A DNA stretch of 64,000 nt, from NCBI GenBank assembly GCA_900315785.1, contig ONAL01000001.1, forward strand, positions 50,224 through 114,223, written 5' to 3'. The position numbers and the translations under genes are program-made. The notes below the pieces were generated by a model. It did no database searches. It was not told the DNA's origin and was given only the letters and a program-made list of their open reading frames with translations. The DNA comes from an uncultured Eubacteriales bacterium. GTDB taxonomy: Bacteria > Bacillota > Clostridia > Oscillospirales > Acutalibacteraceae. Below, piece by piece: positions 26,140 to 33,948 of this stretch. Position 1 is the first letter of the stretch. Each line of letters begins with the position of its first letter.

Positions 26140-27336
26140 TTATATTAATACATAGCTTCTTCCCTGAGTGGATTTGATAAGCTTTTTGATTTCAAGCATT
26201 GTGAGTATTGAGGATATCTTGAAAATCGGAAGAGCTGTGATTTCTGCAATTTTATCGATGTGAACGGGCTCGTTGCCGATAGCGTAATAAACGGCACTTT
26301 CGTCCTCTGATAAGCCGAGGTTCTCCTTATGAACGGGAAGCTCGGAGAGGTCGTCCGTTTTGAGACCGTTGATGTTGTCGGGAGCCTTTCCCTTTATCGG
26401 GATTACCTTTACCCTCTCATTGGTAGCAGAGAGCTCGGGAGCAATTTCCTCGGAAACATAGAGGTTATCAAACTCGTCGAGGATATCCTTGTAATCGGTA
26501 ACGAGCGTGGCTACCCTGTCCTTAACAAGACGGTTGGAACCGTAGAAATGCGGGTCAACAGGTCCCGCGAGCGCGAAAATCTTCTTGGACGCGTCCTGCT
26601 CGAGCGCTGAATTCACAGTAATCAGCGCTCCGCTTGAGGCTCCCGCCTCTACTACAAAAATGCCGTCTGAAAAGGCTGAAATAATGCGGTTGCGCTGCGG
26701 AAAGTGGAATGAATAGGGCTCCGTGTCGGGCGGATACTCAGACACAACAGCACCGCGGAACGTTATGTCGCTGCGCATTTTGCGGTTTTCACGCAGATAA
26801 TCATAGTTAATGCCGCAGCCTAAAACGGCAATTGTCACGCCGTCTGCGGCAAGACAGCCCATATGAGCCGCGGTATCGATTCCCAACGCTCCGCCGCTTA
26901 CTATGGTTACTCCGCATTTTGCGAGCTCATAAGAAATAGTATGCGCGGACCTTATGCCGTACATCGACGCTTTCCTGGTGCCGACTACGCCGATAGAAAG
27001 TCTGTCGTCGATATCAGGCAAAGCGCCCCAGATATAGATTACCGCGGGCGGATTGTCGATGTTATAAAGGCATTTGGGATAATAGGGACTGTCGATAGGC
27101 AGAATCTCAAAGCAATGCTTGTTGCACTTTGAGATAATCTCATCAGCGACAGTCAAAGGTGTGGAATTGAGCTTGGATATTTCCGCATTCGTAAAGAGCC
27201 CCGAAAGTCTCCATTCGGGCTCTCCACCTTCGAAAAAAATATCCGTGTCAGAATACAGCTCTACAAGCTGCTTGTACCGAGTGGTACAGTAGCCTATAGC
27301 CTGTGAAAGCCAAATCCAGTACCTTATATTACTCAT
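26140..27336 (-). CDS. dprA: DNA processing protein DprA
   Basis: Loads RecA on incoming single-stranded DNA during transformation. 398 residues. The Rossmann-like core shows GVVGTRKASMYG, VSGGALGIDTAAH, LGCGINYDY and PQRNRIISAFS. The C-terminal winged-helix (about 330-398) matches the DprA end domain. N-terminal SAM-like region about 1-90. No other competence genes are close except the TfoX-like protein at 62.9 kb. Its start overlaps the methyltransferase stop. Confidence 0.95.
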   Translation of the reverse strand: MSNIRYWIWLSQAIGYCTTRYKQLVELYSDTDIFFEGGEPEWRLSGLFTNAEISKLNSTPLTVADEIISKCNKHCFEILPIDSPYYPKCLYNIDNPPAVIYIWGALPDIDDRLSIGVVGTRKASMYGIRSAHTISYELAKCGVTIVSGGALGIDTAAHMGCLAADGVTIAVLGCGINYDYLRENRKMRSDITFRGAVVSEYPPDTEPYSFHFPQRNRIISAFSDGIFVVEAGASSGALITVNSALEQDASKKIFALAGPVDPHFYGSNRLVKDRVATLVTDYKDILDEFDNLYVSEEIAPELSATNERVKVIPIKGKAPDNINGLKTDDLSELPVHKENLGLSEDESAVYYAIGNEPVHIDKIAEITALPIFKISSILTMLEIKKLIKSTQGRSYVLI

Positions 27337-28115
27337 TTAACCATTTCCCACATTATTACGCTTGACGCGATAGCCGCGTTAAGGCTTTCGGCTCTGCCGT
27401 TCATCGGAATGGTAAAGGCTTTGCCGCAAGCGCCGATAACAGACCGCCTGAGACCGTTGCCCTCGTTTCCTATGCATACTACGCAGGAACCGTCAAAGCT
27501 GATATCGGTGAGCTTTTCGGCGTTTCGGTCTACGACTGCGGCAAAGGAGTTGATATCCCTGTAGGAGTTCAGAAAACTCTCAACGGAATCGACAATAGTA
27601 TATGAAAGCCTGAACACGGCTCCCATACTGCCTCTGACAACCTTTGGCGAGTATATATCGCAGCAGTCGGACGAAAGGATAATACCGTCAATGCCGAAAG
27701 CCTCGGCAGTCCTCAAAATGGTGCCGAGATTGACGGGATCCTGAATATTATCAAGTGCCAAAAATTTACCGTTACATTTTATTTTATCAAATAGAGAGGG
27801 ATTGTCAAGAGTTTTTATTACGCAAAGTATGCCCTGAGGTGTTTTTGTGTCGGAAATCTTTGCATATAAGCTGTCGGGCAAAACTATTGCTTCTTCGGAT
27901 TTTTGGCTTATTTTCTCTGTTAAATCACTGTATTTGTCAAGAGCCGTATCCGAGACTACAAGTGATTTAATTTCACAACCCGAAAGAAGCGCGTCCTCAC
28001 AGAGCCTCTTTCCCTCACACACAAAGGCTGAGCTTTCGCGTCGGAATTTGGCGGATTTGAGGAGCTTTTGTATGAATTTGAGCGTAGGGTTGTCCTTAGC
28101 GGTAATGTGTTTCAT
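27333..28115 (-). CDS. TrmH/SpoU-family rRNA or tRNA 2'-O-methyltransferase
   Basis: SPOUT-class RNA ribose methyltransferase. 260 residues: N-terminal substrate-binding domain (about 1-95), then the knotted SpoU domain with LDNIQDPVNLGTILRTAEAFG, GNEGNGL and IPMNGRAESLNAAIASSVIMWE, the three SPOUT motifs. Family members act on 23S rRNA or tRNA; the target cannot be fixed from sequence. It follows the rplT terminator and overlaps dprA by 4 bases, apparently heading the dprA-topA run. No clear promoter was seen in the short gap. Confidence 0.9.
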   Translation of the reverse strand: MKHITAKDNPTLKFIQKLLKSAKFRRESSAFVCEGKRLCEDALLSGCEIKSLVVSDTALDKYSDLTEKISQKSEEAIVLPDSLYAKISDTKTPQGILCVIKTLDNPSLFDKIKCNGKFLALDNIQDPVNLGTILRTAEAFGIDGIILSSDCCDIYSPKVVRGSMGAVFRLSYTIVDSVESFLNSYRDINSFAAVVDRNAEKLTDISFDGSCVVCIGNEGNGLRRSVIGACGKAFTIPMNGRAESLNAAIASSVIMWEMVK

Positions 28116-28130
28116 ATTATCACCAAAATA

Positions 28131-28160
28131 GCAAAAGCGTTTGGAAAAAATCCAAACGCA
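28131..28160 (-). terminator. Intrinsic terminator of infC-rpmI-rplT
   Basis: Minus strand: GCGTTTGGA / TCCAAACGC stem (arms 28151-28159 and 28137-28145), 5-base loop, then TTTTGCTATTTT. Confidence 0.85.
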
Positions 28161-28172
28161 TTTACGTTTTAA

Positions 28173-28526
28173 TTATTTAGCCGATTTAGCTGTCTCAACG
28201 AGAGAAGCGAAAGCTGCGGGATCCGAAATAGCGATTTCGGAGAGCATCTTACGGTTAAGTGTAACGCCTGCCTTCTTGAGACCGTTCATAAATGTGGAGT
28301 AGTTCACGCCGTTAGCCTTGCAGCCTGCGGAAATACGTGTAATCCAAAGACGACGGAAATCTCTCTTCTTCTGTTTACGTCCGATGTAAGCATAGTTGCC
28401 GGACTTCATAACGGCCTGTTTAGCCATCTTAAAGTGTCTTGATTTAGAACCAAAATAGCCCTTAGCGAGCTTTAAAACCTTTTTTCTTCTCTTGCGAGTA
28501 GCCATTGCGCCTTTAACTCGTGCCAT
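28173..28526 (-). CDS. rplT: 50S ribosomal protein L20
   Basis: Early 50S assembly protein and, in Firmicutes, the repressor of its own infC operon through the leader RNA. 117 residues, very basic. Contains the family start [27 protein letters not shown] and [13 protein letters not shown]. Third gene of infC-rpmI-rplT. Confidence 0.98.
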   Translation of the reverse strand: MARVKGAMATRKRRKKVLKLAKGYFGSKSRHFKMAKQAVMKSGNYAYIGRKQKKRDFRRLWITRISAGCKANGVNYSTFMNGLKKAGVTLNRKMLSEIAISDPAAFASLVETAKSAK

Positions 28527-28562
28527 ATTTATTACCTCCGTTTAGTTAGAAATTACAAGAAA

Positions 28563-28760
28563 TTATTTATAAGGAATCAGACGCTTGATCTGAGCCACAT
28601 TGGTCTTGTCAGCGCATACTGTCTGACGGAGACCTCTCTTGCGCTTTCTGGTCTTCTTGTTAAGAATGTGGGATTTGTTAGCGTGAGCGCGAATAACCTT
28701 ACCGTTTTTAGAGAGCTTAAAGCGCTTTTTAGCTCCGCTGTGAGTTTTAATTTTGGGCAT
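28563..28760 (-). CDS. rpmI: 50S ribosomal protein L35
   Basis: 65-residue basic protein of the large subunit, starting [15 protein letters not shown] and containing [12 protein letters not shown], the L35 signature. Between infC and rplT in the universal order. Confidence 0.98.
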   Translation of the reverse strand: MPKIKTHSGAKKRFKLSKNGKVIRAHANKSHILNKKTRKRKRGLRQTVCADKTNVAQIKRLIPYK

Positions 28761-28784
28761 AATATTTATCCTCCTTAACTTTAA

Positions 28785-29303
28785 TTACTTTGACTGCTTC
28801 GGTGCCAGGAACATAAGCATGTTACGACCCTCAAGCTTAGCAGGCTTAGCTATCGACGCGTACTCTGCGCACGCCTCGGAAAAACGATTCATAATATCAT
28901 ATCCGAATTCGGAATGACCCATTTCACGTCCCCTGAAACGGATGGAAACCTTTACCTTGTCACCGTGCTTCAAGAACTTGATAGCGTTGTTGAGCTTGGT
29001 GTTGAAATCGTGAGTATCGATGTTGAGTGAAAGACGAACTTCCTTGGTATCGATAATCTTCTGATTCTTGCGGGCTTCCTTTTCCCTTTTCGCCTGTTCG
29101 AACTTGTACTTACCGTAATCCATAATCTTGCACACAGGCGGTTTTGCCTGAGGAGCAATCTTTACGAGATCAAGGTCTTCCTTAGCCGCCAGATCAAGAG
29201 CTTCCTTTGCCGACATAATTCCGAGCTGATCACCGCTTGCGCCGATAACTCGAAGCTCGCTGTCGCGGATATCCTCGTTAATCTGAATTTCATGCTTGCT
29301 GAT
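28785..29303 (-). CDS. infC: Translation initiation factor IF-3, AUC start
   Basis: Prevents premature subunit joining and checks start codons. The first ATG in frame (29214-29216) is too late: upstream codons read ISKHEIQINEDIRDSELRVIGASG, a standard IF3 N-terminus. No ATG, GTG or TTG is available at that point; ATC at 29301-29303, nine bases after GGAGG, aligns with the usual initiator. Non-AUG starts on infC are known and let IF3 limit its own synthesis. About 172 residues; C-terminal domain with KVSIRFRGREM. Expressed behind the attenuator leader described at 29310-29451. Confidence 0.95.
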   Translation of the reverse strand: MSKHEIQINEDIRDSELRVIGASGDQLGIMSAKEALDLAAKEDLDLVKIAPQAKPPVCKIMDYGKYKFEQAKREKEARKNQKIIDTKEVRLSLNIDTHDFNTKLNNAIKFLKHGDKVKVSIRFRGREMGHSEFGYDIMNRFSEACAEYASIAKPAKLEGRNMLMFLAPKQSK

Positions 29304-29309
29304 AACAAA

Positions 29310-29451
29310 GCACCTCCATAGTATAAAATAATAAAATAAACGCGGACGAAATACCGTCCGCGTTACAACACATAATAAACTCAGTTTAATGTATTGACCC
29401 GCGCAGACGGAACCCCGCAGGTGAAAGCGTTACCGCTTTTCTTTATTTTAC
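29310..29451 (-). promoter_or_regulatory. infC operon leader with terminator/antiterminator (L20-leader type)
   Basis: The leader begins near 29451. In RNA order: hairpin AAAGCG-GTAA-CGCTTT (29424-29439); a region with CCGTCTGCG (29402-29410); then a terminator, CGCGGACGG (29354-29362) pairing with CGTCCGCG (from 29348 down), followed by a T-rich tract (29325-29338). CCGTCTGCG can instead pair with the 5' arm of the terminator over 9 bp (one G-U), a mutually exclusive antiterminator. Firmicute infC operons are known to be controlled by L20 (or IF3) through such leaders. Assignment to L20 is from family knowledge. Confidence 0.75.
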
Positions 29452-29457
29452 CGAATT

Positions 29458-29486
29458 ATTATATAACAGAAATATTGAATTGTCAA
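29458..29486 (-). promoter_or_regulatory. Consensus SigA promoter of infC-rpmI-rplT
   Basis: Minus strand TTGACA (29481-29486), exactly 17 bases, TATAAT (29458-29463): a full consensus match, starting within about 20 bases after the stop of the upstream glycosyl-polyol transferase gene. Confidence 0.93.
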
Positions 29487-29500
29487 GCAATTTTTGAAAA

Positions 29501-31279
29501 TTATTCAAGCGCGTCGTAAATAAGCTGAGCGATACGCTCTGAGGACTTGCCGTCAAGCTTATCAAAGAACATCTCTCTGAACCTGTCAATCTTCTCGGTT
29601 TCGTAATCCTCGTTCTTGATTGCGTCGATCAAGGCGTAGACAGATGTGCAAATCTTACCGGGGATATTGAGCTTGAAGTCAAAGTAGAAGTCTCTCTCCT
29701 TGATGTAGGTCTCAAGGTCGTAAGCGTAGAAAAGCATGGGAATGTTGAGGATAGAAGCCTCAAACACGAGAGAAGAGTAGTCGGTGATGATAACATCGGA
29801 GATAAAGAGCAGGTCGTTAATCTCGGTGTTATCGGACAAATCGATAACTCTGTCTGCGTACTTCTCGGGGATTTCGTGCTTCTCTGTTACGAAGGGATGA
29901 TGCTTGATGATGATAGCGTATTCATCGCCGAGGCTCTCGCAAACCTCGTTGATATCAAAGAGCTGCATCGGATAGTACGCGCTCTCCTTAACATCTCCGC
30001 GGAATGTGGGAGCGAAAAGGATAATCTTCTTATCCTTGAGCTTGGGATATTCCTTGTAGAACTTCTTGATAAAGTTCTGCTTATATTCCTCATCAAAGAA
30101 GATATCGGTTCTCGCGATACCTGTGGGAACGACGTTCTCTGTCGGGATACCGAAGCCCTCGGAATGGCACTTCTTGCAGTACTCGGAGCTTACGGTTACA
30201 TAATCGTAGGAACGGTGCATTCTTGTAGCCTGAGGTGAGCCCTTGGGCTTACCGAGACGTGTGAAGCCGAAGGTCTTGAACGCTCCGCAAGCGTGCCAGA
30301 GCTGGATAATCTTGGTTTCGGGCTTGGTGTTAATCAGATGAATCTGAGGTGTAAACTCATCAAGCACGATAACCTTACTTGTAGCGCAGGCATCGGCAAA
30401 TTCCTTAATCTGCTTGCGCGTCATAAATCTGAAGGTGTTCGTATTATAAAGGAACTGGATATCGAGGTTGGGGTCGTCCTTGAGCTTGTTGTATACGAAC
30501 TCAAAGTTACCCGAAAGCTCCTCGCGGCGTGCCGAATAGAAAGTAATCTTGTTGGGCTGAATTTTCTTTCTCTTTCTGCGTCTGTAAGCACCCTTAATCT
30601 TGCTTCTCTTCAAGCGTACCATTGAGAAGTTCTCACGGCATACTCTTGAAATTCTAAGCAATACATAAGTGAACAGTCGCTGGAGCTTGTTCTCGGACTC
30701 TATTCTCTTCGGCATATTTATAAAGCCTGTAAAGGTGAGCAGTCCCATTATCAGATAAATCGGGATAAGCGGAATAGAAACCAAAAACGCAAGAATCTTT
30801 AACAGAAAATCAAATTTTGCAACGAGAATGTGAAGATAATGATTCTTTCTTATCTTCTTGGGCAAGGGTGTGAAGGTGAAGTGGTCGCCCTTGTTCTCAA
30901 ACTCGTAGAGCTTATGGTCTTCGATAAGCTCCGAAGGCGTAAGGTCGAGCTTGACCTTTTCCTCGTAATAATCGGCAAAGCTCAAGTTGATATACATATC
31001 AAAGGGCAAGCCCTTGCCTCTTGTGTCCCAGAAGAGATAATCGAGACGATAGATATATTCGCCCCAGAAAAGAATCTTGCCGTCGACACGCGTGATGTCA
31101 GAATACTTTACAACAAGCGGAATACGTCTGTCTTCCCTGCCGTTATCAAAATAGAATATAACCTTAGGAGTTGAAAGGCAGCGGCTGTCAATTGACGGGT
31201 CAATAAACTCGCCCGAAACATTGACGGTAAACTTCTGCTTTTCAATGATTATACTGTTAAACTTAAGTTTATATTTCAC
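29501..31279 (-). CDS. CDP-glycerol/ribitol glycerophosphotransferase-family protein
   Basis: Polymerase-type enzyme moving polyol phosphate from a CDP-polyol onto a growing polymer (TagF/TagB/TarL family). About 592 residues. N-terminal beta-rich region (1-150), hydrophobic stretch about 155-200 that may anchor it to the membrane, basic linker, then the catalytic domain with LWHACGAFKTFGF, FAPTFRGD, KHHPFV and TDYSSLVFEASIL. I chose GTG 31279 because GGGGGA sits seven bases upstream; the TTG at 31300 lacks a site. It is the last gene of the cassette; polyol identity is not readable from sequence. Confidence 0.88.
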   Translation of the reverse strand: MKYKLKFNSIIIEKQKFTVNVSGEFIDPSIDSRCLSTPKVIFYFDNGREDRRIPLVVKYSDITRVDGKILFWGEYIYRLDYLFWDTRGKGLPFDMYINLSFADYYEEKVKLDLTPSELIEDHKLYEFENKGDHFTFTPLPKKIRKNHYLHILVAKFDFLLKILAFLVSIPLIPIYLIMGLLTFTGFINMPKRIESENKLQRLFTYVLLRISRVCRENFSMVRLKRSKIKGAYRRRKRKKIQPNKITFYSARREELSGNFEFVYNKLKDDPNLDIQFLYNTNTFRFMTRKQIKEFADACATSKVIVLDEFTPQIHLINTKPETKIIQLWHACGAFKTFGFTRLGKPKGSPQATRMHRSYDYVTVSSEYCKKCHSEGFGIPTENVVPTGIARTDIFFDEEYKQNFIKKFYKEYPKLKDKKIILFAPTFRGDVKESAYYPMQLFDINEVCESLGDEYAIIIKHHPFVTEKHEIPEKYADRVIDLSDNTEINDLLFISDVIITDYSSLVFEASILNIPMLFYAYDLETYIKERDFYFDFKLNIPGKICTSVYALIDAIKNEDYETEKIDRFREMFFDKLDGKSSERIAQLIYDALE

Positions 31280-31300
31280 TCCATAGTCCCCCAAAAACAA

Positions 31301-31966
31301 TCATTTAACAAGGCTGTAGAACCTGGGAACAGCCTCGTCGAGAGGATAATCCTTACCATATACCGAGGAAGAACCTGCGACAAAAATGTCAGCTCCTCTC
31401 TCCCTCATTTCCTCACAATGATCCCAGCTGACGTGACCGTCAACCTCAATCAATACATCTTTACCTGATTTGTCAATAATCTCCCTGAGCTCGGAGAGAC
31501 GCTCCATACTGCCCGGAGCCATCGGCTGACCCGCAAATCCCGGGTAAACCGTCATAAGAAGCACAGCGTAAACCTCGTCGAGGAAGTCCTTTACAACCTC
31601 AACGGGAGTATCGGGGCTTATTGCGATACAAGGCTTCGCGTTTCGCTTTATGAGCTCCGCTATAACAGCGTGAGCGTCGTCGCTCGCTTCATAGTGGAAC
31701 GAAACCATATCGCCCTCGCCGATTTCCATAGCGTCAAAGAACTTTTCGGGTTCGAACGCCATAATATGGATATCGCGCTTAATGTTCTTCATAGGCTTCT
31801 TGAAGCTTCTGACCATATTGGTGTCGAAGGTTATGTTCGGGACAAACTTGTTGTCCATAAAGTCAATATGAAGATACTCTACTCCGAGGGAATCGAGCTT
31901 TTTGATTTCATCGTTAAGATTTAACAAATCCGCACACATTACGGACGGTGATAGTAATCCTGCCAT
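31301..31966 (-). CDS. Ribulose-phosphate 3-epimerase family protein
   Basis: Interconverts D-ribulose 5-phosphate and D-xylulose 5-phosphate in the standard family. 221 residues, TIM barrel: LSPSVMCADLLNL, HIDFMDNKFVPNITF, HIMAFEP, LMTVYPGFAGQPM, EVDGHVSWDH and FVAGSSSVYG keep the metal and phosphate-binding residues. It differs from typical Rpe in HIMAFEP (usually HLM) and in its genomic setting inside a CDP-polyol cassette, so it may supply one pentulose phosphate to the dehydrogenase rather than serve the pentose phosphate pathway. Confidence 0.85.
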   Translation of the reverse strand: MAGLLSPSVMCADLLNLNDEIKKLDSLGVEYLHIDFMDNKFVPNITFDTNMVRSFKKPMKNIKRDIHIMAFEPEKFFDAMEIGEGDMVSFHYEASDDAHAVIAELIKRNAKPCIAISPDTPVEVVKDFLDEVYAVLLMTVYPGFAGQPMAPGSMERLSELREIIDKSGKDVLIEVDGHVSWDHCEEMRERGADIFVAGSSSVYGKDYPLDEAVPRFYSLVK

Positions 31967-31975
31967 AACAAACCT

Positions 31976-33028
31976 TTAGTCTAAAACGACCATTACCTTA
32001 CTGTAGAATTCCTTGCCCTCTTTCATAATCTCAAGACCCTTGTCCATATCCTCAAGGCTGAACTTGTGAGTGATAAGAGGCTTAACCTTAACGGCGCCTG
32101 ACGACATAGCGTTAACAACTATGTTCCAGTCACTCTGAGGTGTGTTATTATACGCAGAGTTCCAGGTACCGAAGATTTTGAGCTGCTTTCTGAGAATCTG
32201 CCAGTAGGTGTTCTGCGGGAATGTAAAATCTCCGTGCGGATTACCTACAAAGATAACCTTACCGCCCGAAGCAACGCTGTCAAGACAGTTGCCTGCGGTT
32301 ACGGCGATACCTACAGCTTCGATAGCTACGTCTGCGCCGCTGCCGTTTGTCTGCTCCATAACCCACTCGATGGGGTCGCCGTGGGAAGCGTTGAAGTAAT
32401 CATAGAAGCCTAAGCTTTCGATAAATTCATAGTTATTCATATCGGTACCGACGAGGAGAACCTTGCCTGCGCCCCAAGCCTTCGCCCACTGAGCAATGAG
32501 CATACCGATTGTACCTGGACCGTAAATAACAACGGTGTCGCCGATTTCAATACCTGCGCGTCTGAGAGCGTGAAGAGCAACGGCTGTCGGTTCAGCCATA
32601 GCAGCTTCCTCAAAGGAAACGTTGTCGGCAATAGGAACGAGGTTCCAAACGGGAACTCGTACATACTCAGCAAAAGCGCCGTCGGAACGAGAGCCGAGGT
32701 AATCATAGCTCTTGCAGGTTTCATATACGCCCTTGTTGCAACTTGTACACTTTCTGCAGGGAATCAGCGGGAACACCGCGGCGCGTGTGCCGATAAGGTG
32801 CTCGTTTTCCTTGGACGCTGCCGCTACAACCTCGCCCGCAAACTCGTGACCGGGAATTGTCGGGAAGTGGTAGGTGCCGTTTACAAAAATTCTGGGGATA
32901 TCGGAACCGCAGATTCCGCAAGCTCTTACCTTTAATAATACCTCATCGGGCTTGAGCTCGGGAATGGGATAATCCTCATATCTTAAATCTCCTACAGCGC
33001 GCAGCACTCTGGCTTTCATTGTTTCCAT
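31976..33028 (-). CDS. Zinc-dependent medium-chain polyol (phosphate) dehydrogenase
   Basis: 350-residue medium-chain dehydrogenase. Catalytic zinc site in RACGICGSDIP and GHEFAGEVV; structural zinc loop CRKCTSCNKGVYETC; cofactor fold GPGTIGMLIAQ. It resembles galactitol-1-phosphate 5-dehydrogenase and sorbitol-dehydrogenase types. Between a sugar-phosphate cytidylyltransferase and a pentulose-phosphate epimerase, the likely job is reducing a pentulose 5-phosphate to a pentitol phosphate, as TarJ does for ribulose 5-phosphate. That role is inferred from neighbours. GGAGGGA lies before ATG 33028. Confidence 0.85.
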   Translation of the reverse strand: METMKARVLRAVGDLRYEDYPIPELKPDEVLLKVRACGICGSDIPRIFVNGTYHFPTIPGHEFAGEVVAAASKENEHLIGTRAAVFPLIPCRKCTSCNKGVYETCKSYDYLGSRSDGAFAEYVRVPVWNLVPIADNVSFEEAAMAEPTAVALHALRRAGIEIGDTVVIYGPGTIGMLIAQWAKAWGAGKVLLVGTDMNNYEFIESLGFYDYFNASHGDPIEWVMEQTNGSGADVAIEAVGIAVTAGNCLDSVASGGKVIFVGNPHGDFTFPQNTYWQILRKQLKIFGTWNSAYNNTPQSDWNIVVNAMSSGAVKVKPLITHKFSLEDMDKGLEIMKEGKEFYSKVMVVLD

Positions 33029-33043
33029 TTTGTCTCCCTCCGT

Positions 33044-33733
33044 TCAGGAATTGATAATTGTTTCAAATGTTTCTAAATCTTCTATTGTTGTAATTTTGAA
33101 ATTTCTTTCACTGCCTTCTACAAGGCGGATTTTCATACCGTGACGATAAGCGATTTCACTGCTGCCCGCAGTAGCGGCAATTTCCTCATCAGTAACGGAA
33201 TTATGTATATTGAGGTATGTTCTGAAATCAAAGCTCTCGGGAGCCTGTCCCGCATAGAGCTCACTTCTCTTGAGAAGGCTGTCGATTGACTTGCCGTCCT
33301 TGCTGAGATAAACAGTATCCTTGACAGAGATAACGGGCATAGCTCCGTCCTCTTCAACCGCGCCTGTGATACAGTCGTCGATAATCTTATCGGACACAAG
33401 CGGACGCGCCGCGTCGTGAATGATGACGACGTTAGTGTCGGGAGCGTTCTCCTCGGTGGATTTCAGACCGTTAAAGATTGAGTGCTGACGTGTCTCTCCC
33501 GCAGGAGCATAACCGCAAACCTTCGAAATGCCGAATTTCTCGACATTCTCCTTAACATAGTCCTTCCACTCGTCGCTTACGACAATTACGATATTGTCGA
33601 TGTTCTTGTGCTTCTCGAAAATCTCGAGACAATACACGATGATTGGCTTGTCCTTTACGATAAGGTACTGCTTGGGACGGTCAACGCCCATTCTCGAGCC
33701 TACTCCGCCCGCAAGAATAATAGCTGTGTTCAT
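33044..33733 (-). CDS. IspD/TarI-family cytidylyltransferase
   Basis: Transfers CMP from CTP to a sugar-alcohol phosphate. About 229 residues. NTP-binding start AIILAGGVGSRMGVDRPKQY, then HDAARPLVS and the C-terminal KITTIEDLETFE. The segment YAGQAPESFDF and the linked polyol genes favour a TarI-like pentitol-phosphate cytidylyltransferase over IspD of isoprenoid synthesis, but IspD is not excluded. I chose ATG 33733, five bases after GGAGG; the ATG at 33745 overlaps that site. First gene of the cassette, with two promoters upstream. Confidence 0.85.
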   Translation of the reverse strand: MNTAIILAGGVGSRMGVDRPKQYLIVKDKPIIVYCLEIFEKHKNIDNIVIVVSDEWKDYVKENVEKFGISKVCGYAPAGETRQHSIFNGLKSTEENAPDTNVVIIHDAARPLVSDKIIDDCITGAVEEDGAMPVISVKDTVYLSKDGKSIDSLLKRSELYAGQAPESFDFRTYLNIHNSVTDEEIAATAGSSEIAYRHGMKIRLVEGSERNFKITTIEDLETFETIINS

Positions 33734-33761
33734 AGATACCTCCATAGGTATATTTCATAAT

Positions 33762-33790
33762 ATTTTATCATAATCAGCCGACAAAGTCAA
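33762..33790 (-). promoter_or_regulatory. Promoter P2 of the polyol-phosphate cassette
   Basis: Minus strand TTGACT (33785-33790), 17 bases, TAAAAT (33762-33767). Lies downstream of a second, stronger promoter. The Shine-Dalgarno below it is within a small hairpin (ATACCT-atgg-AGGTAT). Confidence 0.65.
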
Positions 33791-33829
33791 TCAGGACATA
33801 GTTATCCTAATTATTATATGCTATTTTAA

Positions 33830-33858
33830 AGTATAATCTTTAAAGATATAACTGTCAA
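33830..33858 (-). promoter_or_regulatory. Promoter P1 of the polyol-phosphate cassette
   Basis: Minus strand TTGACA (33853-33858), 17 bases, TATACT (33830-33835). A near-consensus promoter about 97 bases upstream of the cytidylyltransferase start. Confidence 0.82.
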
Positions 33859-33901
33859 TTTTTGTAAAAAGAATGTAACCATTTAGAGCGTTTATTTTGG
33901 C

Positions 33902-33930
33902 TTGATTTAAGCGGTTTATTATGATAGAAT
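33902..33930 (+). promoter_or_regulatory. Promoter of the CPBP protease-tadA unit
   Basis: Plus strand TTGATT (33902-33907), 17 bases, TAGAAT (33925-33930), 18 bases before the ATG at 33949. It is divergent from the cassette promoters in the same 215-base gap. Confidence 0.7.
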
Positions 33931-33948
33931 TTTAGCGGATGTGATAAT

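Noticed and set aside
29214-29216. ATG as the infC start
   Set aside because: It would delete about 29 conserved residues of the IF3 N-terminal domain and lacks a ribosome-binding site.
33044-33733. Isoprenoid enzyme IspD as the firm call
   Set aside because: The fold cannot separate IspD from TarI; the operon partners favour polyol-phosphate activation, so no gene symbol is given.
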